Shown here one piece after another: positions 8,057 to 18,716 of a stretch of DNA of 64,000 nucleotides. The stretch lies in contig NC_084922.1 in assembly GCF_958298935.1 (NCBI RefSeq), forward strand, positions 4,280,501-4,344,500, written 5' to 3'. Source of the DNA: Phragmites australis. Its lineage: Eukaryota > Streptophyta > Magnoliopsida > Poales > Poaceae. Positions within the stretch are counted from its first letter, which is position 1, and every line of letters begins with the position of its first letter. A program made the translations under genes and the position numbers. The notes under the pieces are model-generated. The model saw nothing but the letters and a program-made list of their open reading frames with translations. It was not told where the DNA came from and did not search any database.

Positions 8057-11000
8057 GAAAGCGCGCTCGTCACCTTCCTCCGGGCTAACGCCGACGTGTT
8101 TGCCTGGCAACCGTCCGACATGCCCGGGATCCCTAGGGAGGTGATTGAGCACCACTTGGCTGTGCGCCCGGACGCGCGCCTGGTGAAGCAGAAAGTCCGG
8201 CGACAGGCGCCCGAGCGCCAGGAATTCATCCGGGAGCAGGTCAGCAAGCTCCTCGACGCCGGATTTATCTGAGAGGTCCTCCACCCCGAGTGGCTGGTGA
8301 ATCTAGTTATCGTCCCGAAGGCCAACGGCAAGCTCCGCATGTGTGTGGATTACACCGACCTAAATAAGGCTTGCCCTAAAGATCCTTTTCCCTTGCCCCG
8401 CATAGATCAAATTGTAGATGCAACTGCGGGATGTGATCTTTTATATTTTTTAGATGCAAACTCTGGGTATCACCAGATCCGCATGGCCGTAGAGGACAAA
8501 GAAAAAAACTACTTTTACCACCCCGGTGGGGACTTATTGTTATATGTCTATGCCTTTTGGTTTGCGCAATGCTGGGTCTTCTTTCCAGCGCGCCATTCGC
8601 ATTACCCTTGATTCGCAGGTTGGCCGCAACGTCGAGGCGTACATCGATGATCTCGTGGTCAAGTCCCGAGACCGCGCCACCCTGCTCGACGACCTTGCCG
8701 AGACTTTCAACAGTCTCCGCACTACCCGCCTAAAGCTCAACCCCGAGAAGTGTGTCTTAGGGGTACCCGCGGACAAGCTCCTCGGTTTCTTGGTTTCCAG
8801 CCGAGGAATCGAGGTCAATCCAGAGAAGATCCGGGCCATCGAGCAGATACGACCTTCGGCTCGACTCAAGGAGGTCCAGCGTCTCGCCGGCTGCATGGCG
8901 GCCCTCGGGCGTTTCATCTCCAAACTTGGAGAGCGGGGGCTCCCCCTTTTCAAGCTCTTGAAGAAGACCGGTCATTTCGACTGGACACCGGAGGCCGAGC
9001 AGGCCTTCCGCAATTTGAAGAAGTACCTCACCTCACCGCCCGTGCTGGTGGCTCCATCCGAAGGCGAGCCACTACTACTTTATGTATCGGCCACTCCTCA
9101 GGTCGTAAGCATGGTGCTGGTGGTGGAGCGCGACGAGTGCGCGGGGCCAGGTGCTGGGTCTCAGCTCCCGGCCGCCCCCGGGCACTCCCCAGTCCTCGCG
9201 GCTCCCCCCGAGCAGGGGGTCGAGCCCGAGCACTTGGCTCCCCCCGAGCAGGGGGTCGAGCCCGAGCACTCGGTTCCTCCCGACCAGGGAGTCGAGCCCG
9301 AGCACCTGGACAGCCCCGACCACGCCGCCGAGCCTGGGGGCTGCGACAGCCCCTCGGGTGAGGCCGCGGTCCGGGCCAGTCGGGTACAACGACCGGTGTA
9401 CTTCGTCAGTGAAGTCCTCCGGGAGGCCAAAGCAAGGTACCCCCAGGCTCAGAAGCTGCTCTACACCGTGCTCATCGCTTCCCGGAAGCTGCGCCACTAC
9501 TTTCAAGCGCACAAGGTCTCGGTGGTTACCACATATCCACTGGGGCCCATCCTCCAGAACCGAGAAGGCACCGGGCACGTCGTCAAGTGGGCAGTGGAGC
9601 TGGCGGAATTCGACCTGCACTTTGTCAGTCGCCAGGCAATCAAAAGCCAGGCGCTCTCTGATTTCGTGGCGGAGTGGACACCCGTCCCCAAGGTCATCCC
9701 AGAAGAGACTTCTGCATATCCCGGGCACAATACGCCTGGGTACTGGATCATGCACTTCGACAGTTCCCTCTCGCTGAAAGGCGCGGGGGCCGGAGTGGTT
9801 CTCACCTCCCCAACGGGTGAAGAACTCCGGTACGTCGTGCAGCTACAGTTCCGCGCATCCAACAACATGGCGGAATATGAAGGCCTCATCGCCGGCCTCC
9901 GAGACGCGGTGGGCCTCGGGATCCGTCGCCTCCTGGTCAAGGGAGACTCCCAGCTGGTGATCAACCAGGTATCCAAAGAGTATCAGTGCACGGATCCTCA
10001 AATGACGGCGTACGTGGCAGCAGTCAGGAAGCTGGAGAGGCGCTTCAACGGCCTGGAATTGCGGTACATCCCTCGCCGCGACAACGCTCTGGCCGACGAG
10101 CTCTCCCGCCTGGCCTCCTCCTGTGCGCGCGTCCCTGCCAGAGTTTTTGAAGAAAGACTTACACGGCCTTCCGTCTTGCCTGCCGAACAGGACGAAGGGG
10201 AAACCTCGAACTCAATTCAGGGGACCCCGGCGGTGCCCTCAGTGGGAAGCCTCGTCAGGGTGCTGCCGTCCGGCGAGTGCGCTGCACTTGCTGAATGTTC
10301 TCAAGATGCCTCGTGGATGGACGACATCCGAGGGTACTTGAAGGAAAAGTTCCTTCCTGGGGATGAGGCGTTTACCGAAAGAGTTGCTCGGCAGTCCAAA
10401 CGCTATGCCATAGTAGATGGGGATCTCTACCGGCGTAGCGCAGGAGGCATCCTCCTGAAATGCATCTCCCGGGCAGAAGGCGGCGAGCTCCTCGCTGAGA
10501 TCCACGAGGGCGAGTGCGATGGCCATTCATCGTTCCGCACGCTGGTCGGAAAGGCCTTCCGGCAAGGTTTCTACTGGCCTACAGCCCTCCAGGATGCTTC
10601 CGAGCTGGTTCGACACTGTAGAGTGTGCCAGTTCCACGCAAAGCAGATTCACTAGCCAGCTCAGGCTCTCCACACCATCCCCCTGTCATGGCCTTTCGCG
10701 GTCTGGGGGCTGGATATTCTGGGTCCATTCCCCCGAGCAATCGGGGGCTATGAGTACCTCTACGTCGCCATCGACAAGTTCACCAAGTGGCCGGAGGCGG
10801 TCCCAGTAATCAAGGTGACCAAGAACACGGCGCTCTAATTTATCTGCGGCATCACCAGTCACTTTGGTGTCTCGAACTGGATCATCACCGACAACGGCAC
10901 TCAGTTCACTAGTGCCCTGTTCCGGGACTACTGCGAATACCTCGGCATCAAGCTCTGATTCGCCTCCGTCGCTCATCCCCGGAGTAACGGGCAAGTTGAG

Positions 11001-11549
11001 CGCGCCAATGCGGAGATACTGAAGGGCCTCAAAACCCGGACCTATAACGTGCTCGCAAAGCACGGGAAGGGATGGGTGGATGAGTTACCCGCCGTGTTAT
11101 TGGCTAACCGGACCACGCCAAGCCGCGCTACCGGGGAGACTCCTTTCTTCCTCGTGTATGGCGCTGAGGCGGTCCTCCCCTCCGAGCTCACTCTAGGCTC
11201 CCCTCGGGTGCTTGCATACTCTGAGGGTGAGCAGGAGCAGCAGAGGCGCGATGACGTCGACTACTTGGAAGAGCGCCGGCGGCGCGCCGTCGTCCGAGTA
11301 GCCCGCTACCAGCAAAGCCTGCGGCGCTATCACCAGCGCCACGTCCGGGCACGGTCCTTCGAGGTGGGGGACCTAGTTCTCCGACGCGTCCAGTCATGCG
11401 AAGGAAAGAATAAGCTGTCCCCTATGTGGGAAGGTCCCTTCACCGTGATCGGGGTCCCGCGAGAAGGTTCTTTCAGGTTGGCGGCAGAAGACGGGCAGCC
11501 GCTTTCCAACCCGTGGAACATCGAGCACCTACGCAGGTTCTACCCGTAG
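8057..11549 (+). pseudogene. pol: pol of gypsy element E: RT, two RNase H domains, integrase (broken)
   Basis: The frame of gag-pro continues through RT start motifs (VIVPKANGKLRMCVDYTDLN) with a TGA at 8270-8272. A one-base shift in the seven-A run at 8502-8508 moves it to the frame used up to 11549. RT active site YIDD is at 8640-8651. RNase H 1 spans about 9080-9690. RNase H 2 spans about 9710-10120 and has the acidic set FDSS, AEYEG, KGDSQ and ALADELS. Integrase has HHCC zinc residues (10503-10640), DDE residues (GLDILGPF, TDNGTQF, GQVERANAE) and a C-terminal GDLVLRR...GPF domain ending FYP at 11549. Further stops are TAG 10653, TAA 10836 and TGA 10956. Dual RNase H is a Tat/Ogre-type trait. 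Four of the five stops fit a CAG-to-TAG or CGA-to-TGA change. Confidence 0.88.
9201..9308 (+). repeat. 36-bp unit, three tandem copies inside RNase H region
   Basis: Units start at 9201, 9237 and 9273 and code the 12-residue unit [12 protein letters not shown] with changes. They sit in an acidic insert between two conserved parts of RNase H 1. The bases CCCGAGCACTCGGTTCC in unit 2 resemble the hairpin units of the element's own LTR. Confidence 0.85.
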
Positions 11550-11870
11550 ATGGCCATGCTCGCGGCTCAAGTCAACCAGGCCGGGGGCTTCCCCCCCCCC
11601 CCTCCCCCCCCCGCCCAAGTTGACCGGGGGCTACCACTAGCTGGGTAAGTCACCCAACCTTGTAAAAATTGTCAATTCAGTATAAATGTTAATGTGCAAT
11701 CGTGTGTCAATTTCATTTTTCTGGATTCCATATGTTTAACCTGTCTGATGAGATGCTCGATTGTGCGAGAAAAGTTCGCTCTCTCATTTTCCCCGCTGAT
11801 AAAAGAATCCCGATCGGTATGCGCACGGGCAGTTGCCGCTGGCTTACGTCTGATGTGGTAGGCTATGGTG

Positions 11871-12030
11871 TTCGGTGTCGTGGTGGATCTCCCGGGCACT
11901 ACCGAGTCCCTGGGCGCTCTAGGTAATCCTATCGCTCGAGCTGCTCGAGTAGTCCGGAGCCTAGGCCCCAGGGGCGGGCTGTCGGTGCTCGGTCTGGTCT
12001 GTCATACCCGGGCGCCACCGAACCATAGGA
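11871..12030 (+). repeat. Spacer repeat, copy 1
   Basis: About 160 bp running from TTCGGTGTCGTGG to CGAACCATAGGA. It shares with copy 2 (12641-12800) the core CACTACCGAGTCCCTGGGCG, TCCTATCGCTCGAG, CTCGAGTAGTCCGGAGCCTAG and GGGGCGGGCTGTCGGTGCTC. It contains a small CTCGAG-based inverted repeat. E2 keeps both copies. Confidence 0.8.
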
Positions 12031-12640
12031 CCTCTGGGTTATGCCTCTACCTGCTCTTGTCCGCCGGTCTGGGTATTCGAGAGGTCTCGAGTCGAAAACG
12101 AGAGCAGTCTATAGCAAGTACCGCACTAACAGAGCGCACCAAACAAGGATTTTCTCCATTCTCTCTTAAGTCACAGATCGACAATCGAAGCAAAGGCAGC
12201 TCGACCGTGAGGGCCTTGATACCTAGGTCGCTGCTCGGCCCCAAGGGTCCCCAGGTGGTCCTACCGCTTAAGCACGAGTGGTCGAGATCACCCAACCCCG
12301 GGCTCCTCGCGTGCCCCTTGATGCTCGGGCGCCCCGGCTGCGGGAACCAAGTCCCCGGGCACCCCGAGCTCGGAGCGCACGCCCCTCCTGGATCGGATTG
12401 GCCGAAAGACCGACAGTTGTCCGATGAGTGGTTAAATTCAGACGAATTTACGATCAATAATATTTTGTTCCCGAGTCATCCTCGGGGGCCCTCGCATTTT
12501 ATTTGCCCGGTGAGATGGTCTCCTCGCACACAAAACCCTACCGTGTGTCCACTTTTTCCTAGAACGACAGAACGGTCCGCAGAAAGGTGCACCGTGCGTG
12601 CGGTAATGTCTGATCGAAGTCTTTCATGGTGGTCGTGGTG

Positions 12641-12800
12641 TTCGGTCTGCTTTTAAGGACCCTGAGCACTACCGAGTCCCTGGGCGCCCTGGGTAATCCT
12701 ATCGCTCGAGCCACTCGAGTAGTCCGGAGCCTAGGCCTCAGGGGCGGGCTGTCGGTGCTCGGTTCGGTCCGTCTTAAGCTCAGGCACCACCGAACCATGG
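12641..12800 (+). repeat. Spacer repeat, copy 2
   Basis: Second copy, 770 bp downstream of copy 1 in the same orientation. Corresponding copies in E2 are at 51679-51840 and 52451-52610 (reversed), with similar spacing, so the pair predates the split of the two elements. Confidence 0.8.
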
Positions 12801-13260
12801 GGACTCTTGGTCGCATTTCCGCCCGCACGTGTCTCCGGTCTGCTGACTGAGTGGTCGCAAGGTGAAAAAGTGTTCATCGGCCATGGCGTGCTCCGTGCTG
12901 GATCGACCTATCTCCCGAGCAAGGAAGTTCGTGTCTTTGTCCTTTGACTTAGCCGATGCGGACTCGCGAGGGCTCGGGGGCTGAACGCGCCGAGAAGGAT
13001 GATCGGGACGACTTCGTTCTCGGGGATGGAAAGGTCGGATCAAACCAACTAAGTACTCCTCGGGGCATCAAGGCAGAACATCAGAAACAACGTCAAACAC
13101 TCAGAAGAAACGATAAGTACTCAAGAATATCGGAGTTGCGAGCCCAAAGAAAAGCTTCCATTATATTTACAAAGGGAATACAAGCATTTTTAAGGGATCA
13201 CTCCCGTATTTACATCAAGTCAAAGACAAAAATAAAAGAAGAGGAAACTACTACAAAAGC

Positions 13261-15342
13261 CTAATCGGAGGCAGAGTCGGCGTCGGAGTCGTCTTGGCCA
13301 TTCCCGGGGGCTGGCGGCGGTGGCACTTCCAGCCAGAAACCGGCCGCCACCTCGGCAGCGGTGTTCCGAACCGCTTCCCGGGCGGCCTCTCCCTCGGCTT
13401 CGACTACTCCTTCCCGCGCTGGCTCCAGCGGGAAATTCGAGTCTCTGCTCCGGTAGCAGGCCAGAACATGCTCGGCCACCGCTTGGGCCAAGCCGCGTCC
13501 TTCCCGGGCGGCAAGTTCCTGGACGGCCCAGGGCAGCGCCTCGAGGCGCTCGCAGACTTGCTGGAGTCCCAGGACGTGTCGTCCGAGGGCGTTGCCTTTC
13601 TCGTCCACGACGAGTCGCCCAAGGTCAGCCCTCGACACGGCCCGCCACATCCGCCGGAGTACGTCCTCCAACATCTGCTGCAGGTTGACCCGCGCGACAA
13701 AGGCAGCCTCGAGCTTCTCCTTCGCGGTCCGCAGCTGCTCCTCGAGACCCTGGCCCCCGGCCGCGCCAGAAGAGCCGGCGTCGGGTGCAGGGCCGACGGC
13801 TTGCTTCGCCTGCGCCACCAGTTCGGACAGAGCCCGCTCGCGGGCGGTCAGCTCCGCCTCATGCTTAGCGTTCTGCTCCTCCCTGGTAGCGACGGCTGCC
13901 GCCGCCTCGGCAGCCTCACCCTCCCGGCGGGTTAGCAAGTCCTCCCGGGGGCCCAGGTCCACCGTCGTAATCTCGACGTCGAACTCCCGGATGGCGACGT
14001 CCTCCTCCCAGAGTCGGAGGTCCACTTCGGTGTTCTGGAGCTCCGCTGCCTAGCGCTGGAAGTCGGCGTACGCCCGGTCGATCTCGCTCTCCCGAAGGGT
14101 CAGGTCAGCTTTGTGGGCCTCCTCCGCCCACTCGCGGCTCGCTACCGCCTCCTCCCGCTCCTGCACTTGCCTCTCCCTGGCGAGGGCCTCGGCAGCTTTC
14201 TGCCGCGATGCCTCAGCCAGGCGGGCGGCGTCTTCTCGCTCCCGCGCAGCTTCTGCGTGGGCGCTCCCCAAAACCTCCCGCTCCGACGCGATCTCCGCGC
14301 GGGTATCCTCTAAAATTTTCTGCTCCCACGCGGCCGCCGCGCGGGCCTCCTCCATAGCGCTTCGCTCCTCCTCGTTGGCGACGCGCTGCGCGGCGAGGCG
14401 GGATTCGAAGACGCGCCGGGCGGTCGTAAGCTGCGCCCTCTCTGAGTCCAGCCTGGCGCACTCCTTCGCAAGCTGATCCTCCTTCGTGTCCACCGCCGTG
14501 CCCAGCCGCTCGACCGCCACCTAGACGCACTCGATCACGACCAGGAAGGGGTCGGCAGGCCTGCCGGGCGCCGGTTGGGCGCTGTTTTCCCCGCAACCCT
14601 CCTCTGGGGGGTTCGGGGTCCCCGAAGGCTGCAGCACCATCATCCGCCCCGGGCTCGGCATGCCCGGGGTAGGTTCGACCGGCGCCGAGGGCTCGGGCGA
14701 CGGCTGCGTCCCCGCCATGTCCGTTGGCTCTGCCACGGTCGCCGAGTCCGCCGTCCTCACCTCGGCCGCTGCGTCCGCCGTCCTCGCCTCGGCCGCCGCT
14801 TCCGCCTTCCTTGCCTCGGCCGCCGCGTCCGCTGGCCCCGCGACGTCCGCCGCGTCCGCTGGCCCCACCCCCATCGCCGCGTCTGCCTGCCTTGGCTCCG
14901 CCGGCCGGCTTGGCTCGGGTGTTGGCGCCGGCGCCGGCGCTTCTTCAACCTCGGTGGCGCCCGTGGGCGGCCTGCAGGAGAGAGACGAAGATCAAAACAA
15001 AAGCTTAGTTCAGGCGAAGCGCGCCCAAGAAAGAGCGAAGAATGAAACTTACGCAGTCGTAGTCCCCCGGTACTGCCATTTGGCCGCCGGAAGCCTGAAC
15101 TCCGGGCCCGACAGTGCCGGCCCGGAGTCCTCCCTTCTCCTCTTCCGCCGGGGGCTCGGCGGGGCCGCCGCGCGGTCTTCGGGCGCCGGGTCAGGCCCCA
15201 TCCGAACGAGACATGGCTCCAAGACTGGGAACGCCGCCGCTGCCGATGGCGACGGCGGGGACTCTGGCGCGGGAATGTATAGACGGGGGCGCTTCCCCCG
15301 GTCCTCCGGCGCCGCCGCCACTGCCGATCCTTCTGGTGTCAT
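13261..15342 (-). pseudogene. Antisense spliced coiled-coil gene of gypsy element E
   Basis: Reads opposite to gag-pol. Exon 1 is 15342-15053, intron 14972-15052 (81 bp, GC|GTAAGT to CTGCAG|GC), exon 2 from 14971 to the TAA-side end at 13261. The spliced frame gives about 670 residues: a basic Pro-rich start (GKRPRLYIP, PRRKRRRED), an Ala/Pro/Glu linker, a long heptad-like Ala/Glu/Arg/Leu coiled coil (for example EREDAARLAEAS, REEQNAKHEAEL), a conserved block (LGLQQVCERLEALP, VAEHVLACYRSRD) and an acidic tail DDSDADSASD. Two in-frame TAG codons (about 14521 and 14051) break it. They align to Gln and Trp in E2. Extra antisense ORFs are known in Tat elements; their function is not. The ATG at 15340-15342 lies past the 15331 junction, so the native start may be lost. 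Confidence 0.75.
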
Positions 15343-15450
15343 CTCTGAAAGAGCTCCGGCACTCTTCCCTGTGACGCCGTCCGGGTGTCGATTCTCCAGT
15401 GAAAACGCAGTGCGAATTGCTAGATTTATTCAGAAATGAGATGCGAAACG

Positions 15451-15533
15451 GATTTTTTAAAATAATATTATTTTATTAGAAAATTATAAAAATATTATCT
15501 AAAATCAGTAAAATGAGTAAATAAGTACATGTC
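15451..15533 (+). repeat. Copy of the AT-rich inverted-repeat arm
   Basis: The same AT-rich block as 3043-3126, carried along in the duplicated flank. Confidence 0.6.
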
Positions 15534-16001
15534 GGTACGCGAAGTACCGACTTAGGGCCTTTCGATTCTCCGCGTGCTGACAACCTACGTGGTAGTAGGC
15601 TCGTGAACCTGTTGGCATGCAAATGCGGTCAAATAGGCATGTCGGCACTCCATGTGCCGACAGACCCCCGCGTACCTGCGGACATGTTGTCGACCGAGGG
15701 TACGAGCCTACAAACCTGCAACACGTGTGTCCTGACAAGTAAACTTTTTGTTTTTGTTTTCTTTGGGAAAAGAAACATTTTTAATGGGATGGTAAATAGC
15801 AGTGAAATACGTTTATAATATTGAAATGTTAAATTGTGCGAAGCACCGATGGGGCAAGGAACGACTCTAACAACGACAGTGTCATGTTCGGTACAATTTT
15901 CATACCATCATAGGCATATACTAATGACAAATCTAACATACCTTAGGGAATTTTAAAAAACCACATACAGACTGTAGCAACGATATTGGTATGTACGATA
16001 A

Positions 16002-16365
16002 TGTCTCTCAGGGATGTTACTGGTTACAAGAATGTTTGTCTATCCTAAAGCTTCGGGCTCCTTGTTCTTCAGTGATCTCAGCTTCTGTGCTTGTACTGAA
16101 CCTCTGTCTTGTTTCTTGGCTCTGAGTGTTCGAATCCGGCCTCGAGAGAGAGTCTGGATTTGGGGTCTTGAGAGAATCAGAGAGAGTGTCCGCGTCCGCC
16201 GGCTCCTCTTAAATACTCGCCGACAGTGGCGTGCCCCGGAAGGGATGGCACGAATTCCAAGGCACCATAAATGGAACAGCAACCATCATGGGCTGCTGCG
16301 CGAAGTGACGGGGGGGGGGGGGGGTTGAAAACGTGCCCCCGCCCGGTCTCGGTTGTCATAATGGC
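16002..16365 (-). mobile_element. Copy of antisense LTR, first part
   Basis: Duplicate of 3595-3960. Read across the second LTR, it joins 17828-18716 to give one continuous antisense LTR interrupted at ATGGC. Confidence 0.6.
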
Positions 16366-17822
16366 TGTCGGTGTATCAGGAACCGGGGGTCCCTAAGTCC
16401 CGAGGCCAGGCCAGCCATCCGCCACGTGTCGCCATCCCGCGAGGTCCCTCCTGCGGGGTAAGGAAAGTTCAAAGTCCCGGGAGAAGGTGCTCAGGGCCAC
16501 AGTCCCTGGTCCCCGAGCACTCCAGTTCCCCGATGATCCGCAGAGTCTAAGTACCGGGAAGAAAGTGCTCGGGGAGGTGCCCGGTCACCCCCGAGCACCC
16601 TAGTCCCCCGACGATCAGAAGAGCTGAGTGCTCGGGAGAGAGTGCTCGGGGCTGCACGTGACAGCCCCCGAGCTCTCGGTTCCCCGAAAGACCTGTGCAA
16701 AAGTGCTCGGGAGGGAGTGCTCGGGGCTGCACGTGGGAGCCCCCGAGCACTCGGTTCCCCGAAGGTTCGTGCAAGAGTGCTCGGGAGAGAGTGCTCGGGG
16801 AGGTGAACAGTACCCCCGAGCACCCGGTACCCCGAGGGCAAGGATAGGCATTCTCGGGAGAGAGTGCTCGGGGAGGTGAACAGTACCCCCGAGCACTCGG
16901 TGCCCCGACGACTCAGAAAGACCCCCGAGGCACCCGCCGATGGGGTGTCAATCAGTCAGAGGTCTGAGGCCGCATTCAATGAGCGTGCGTGGCCTGACAT
17001 CCCCAACTGCTCCCGCCGCGGTGTCAGTTCCTGCCATGTTTTGGCAGAGAGGCGTGGGGCCATTAATTGCACGGGTCCCGTCCCGTATCCTCCGGTGTGT
17101 CTCGGGATAACATCGCCAGGATCAAGGCGTTCCGTCTGCCGCCCTGCTGTGGCAAAGGAACAAGACAGGGCGGGCATGCCAGGTTGTTCTATGACGCCCG
17201 TTGCCAGGGCGTTTATGGTGACAGGTGACCGGGCGTGCGCCGCGTTTTCCACCCCCCGGTCACTTCACCCAGAAGAAATGATGACGACTTTCCCAGTCAC
17301 GGCGCCTCAAAACTTGTGCCCCCCTCCTTCCCGTTCGGGGCATGTCTCGGCCGGTGAGTGCATAAAAGAGCCGGTAGCACAGAAGAGAAGGATACATCCG
17401 AAAGGGGGCCCAAAAAACAAACCATCGAAAGAAAAACCCAACAAGCGAACAAGAGAACACAGAAGCATCAAGAACCGAACCATAGACCAACCCAAGGCAC
17501 AGTCCCTGCCCAAGAACAAGGAGCCTCAAGCTCTTAGTTAGACAAATATTCTTGTAACCAGAAACATCCTTGAGGGATTTCCTCAGGGCAGTTATTACAT
17601 TCATACAGGAGTAGGGTATTACGCCTCCATGCGGCCCGAACCTGTCTAAATTCCGGTGCATTTACTTCTTCTTGCACTAGGTCTTCATCCCCCACCACCG
17701 GCCGTTGCATTTACTTCCACCTCCATTTATTTCTCCGACGAACTTATTCAGGATCATCCCCCAGTCGAATCTCTAAAAAGGGGTCTCTCGGGATCCCTGC
17801 GACAGGAGTTAATCCTCCGATA
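16366..17822 (+). repeat. Second LTR of gypsy element E
   Basis: 1457 bp, TGTCGG to CCGATA (terminal CA changed to TA). Flanked on both sides by ATGGC (16361-16365 and 17823-17827), so taken alone it has the look of a solo LTR. Hairpin-unit array at about 16490-16909. Confidence 0.9.
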
Positions 17823-18716
17823 ATGGCGTTCTGCAACGGGCGCCACGGAGAGGGTCCACCGGGCAGCCACCGAGCAGCCCAGCGTGCTCGCCCGGTCTTG
17901 TACGCCTTACACAGCAGGGCGGCAGGCGGGGCGCCTTGGGCCTCGCGATGCTATCCTGAGGCGCGCCGGATGACGTGGGATGGGACCCGTACATTAAATG
18001 TCCCCACACCGTCCTGCCAAAATGTGGCAGGTACTGACACCGAGTGGGGCTAGAGCAGTTGGAAGTGACAGGCCACGCGCCCTCTTAAATGCGGCATCGG
18101 GCCTTTCACTGGCTGACACCTCACTGCTGGACCTTTGTGGGGGCCACCGGCGAAGGACTTCTTAGGTCGTCGGGGAACCGAGTGCTCGGGGGTCACTGTT
18201 CACATTCCCGAGCACTCTCTCCCGGATATGCCCTTTCTTGATCCTCGGGGAACCGAGTGCTCGGGGGCCACTGTTCATGGTCCCGAGCACTCTCTCCTGG
18301 AATTAACTATTCAGGTCCTCGGGGAACCGAGTGCTCGGGGGCCGCTGTTCACGGCTCCGAGCGCTCTCTCCCGGAACTATCTTCCTTGGGTTCCTCGGGG
18401 TACTCGGGTGCTCGGGGGCCGCTGTTCGCAGCCCCGAGCACGCCCTTCCCGATACTCGGCTTTTCTGGTCGTCGAGGGATTTGGTTGCTCGGGGGCCACT
18501 GTTCATGGCCTCGAGCACTCTCTTCCCGGCACTTGGTCTTTGCGGATCATCGGGGAACTCGGGTACTCGGGGACCACTGTTCATGGCTCCGAGCACCCCC
18601 TCCCGGGACTTAGTCTTCTTGTACCTCACGGAGATGATCCCCGCGGGAGGGCGCCACGTGGAAAACTGCTGGCCTGGCCTCGGGACTCGGGACCCCTGGT
18701 TCCTGATTCACCGACA
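17823..18716 (-). mobile_element. Antisense gypsy-type LTR, second part
   Basis: Reverse-oriented U3 half of a related LTR. It starts with the ATGGC target copy and ends TTCACCGACA at 18716, the complement of TGTCGGTG. It has six hairpin units (18175-18605), each with GAGTGCTCGGGGG facing CCCGAGCACTC. No internal region of its own is present, so this is a solo or truncated LTR that received element E. Confidence 0.7.

Larger units (their letters stand above)
11550..13260. other. Spacer between pol and the antisense gene
   Basis: Non-coding as far as I can see. It starts with a C-rich tract (about 11589-11612) inside a GGGGGCT...AGCCCCC-like context, and holds two copies of a 160-bp repeat. 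The same spacer, with the same two repeats, is kept in E2 (51238-52913, reversed). The 3' ends of pol and of the antisense gene face each other here, so it may carry both 3' untranslated regions. Confidence 0.6.
15331..16365 (+). repeat. Second copy of the flank segment, inside element E
   Basis: Near-identical to 2925-3960. It abuts the antisense gene at 15331 with the shared bases TTCTGGTG, ends in ATGGC and runs into the second LTR. It replaces what should be the end of the internal region and its polypurine tract. Confidence 0.8.
3961..17822 (+). mobile_element. Ty3/gypsy retrotransposon E, Tat-lineage type, with antisense gene
   Basis: Order: LTR (3961-5415), 2-nt gap, primer site (5418), gag-protease (5459-8056), RT, RNase H, second RNase H and integrase (to 11549), spacer with a two-copy repeat (11550-13260), antisense spliced coiled-coil gene (15342-13261), a copied flank (15331-16365), then the second LTR (16366-17822). 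The LTRs start TGTCGG and end CCGACA or CCGATA. ATGGC flanks the outer ends (3956-3960 and 17823-17827) and also precedes the second LTR. Gag-DGG protease, dual RNase H and an extra antisense ORF are known for the Tat lineage. The polyprotein is broken by five stops and a frameshift, so E is not autonomous now. The normal 3' end with its polypurine tract is missing at the 15331 junction. Confidence 0.88.
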
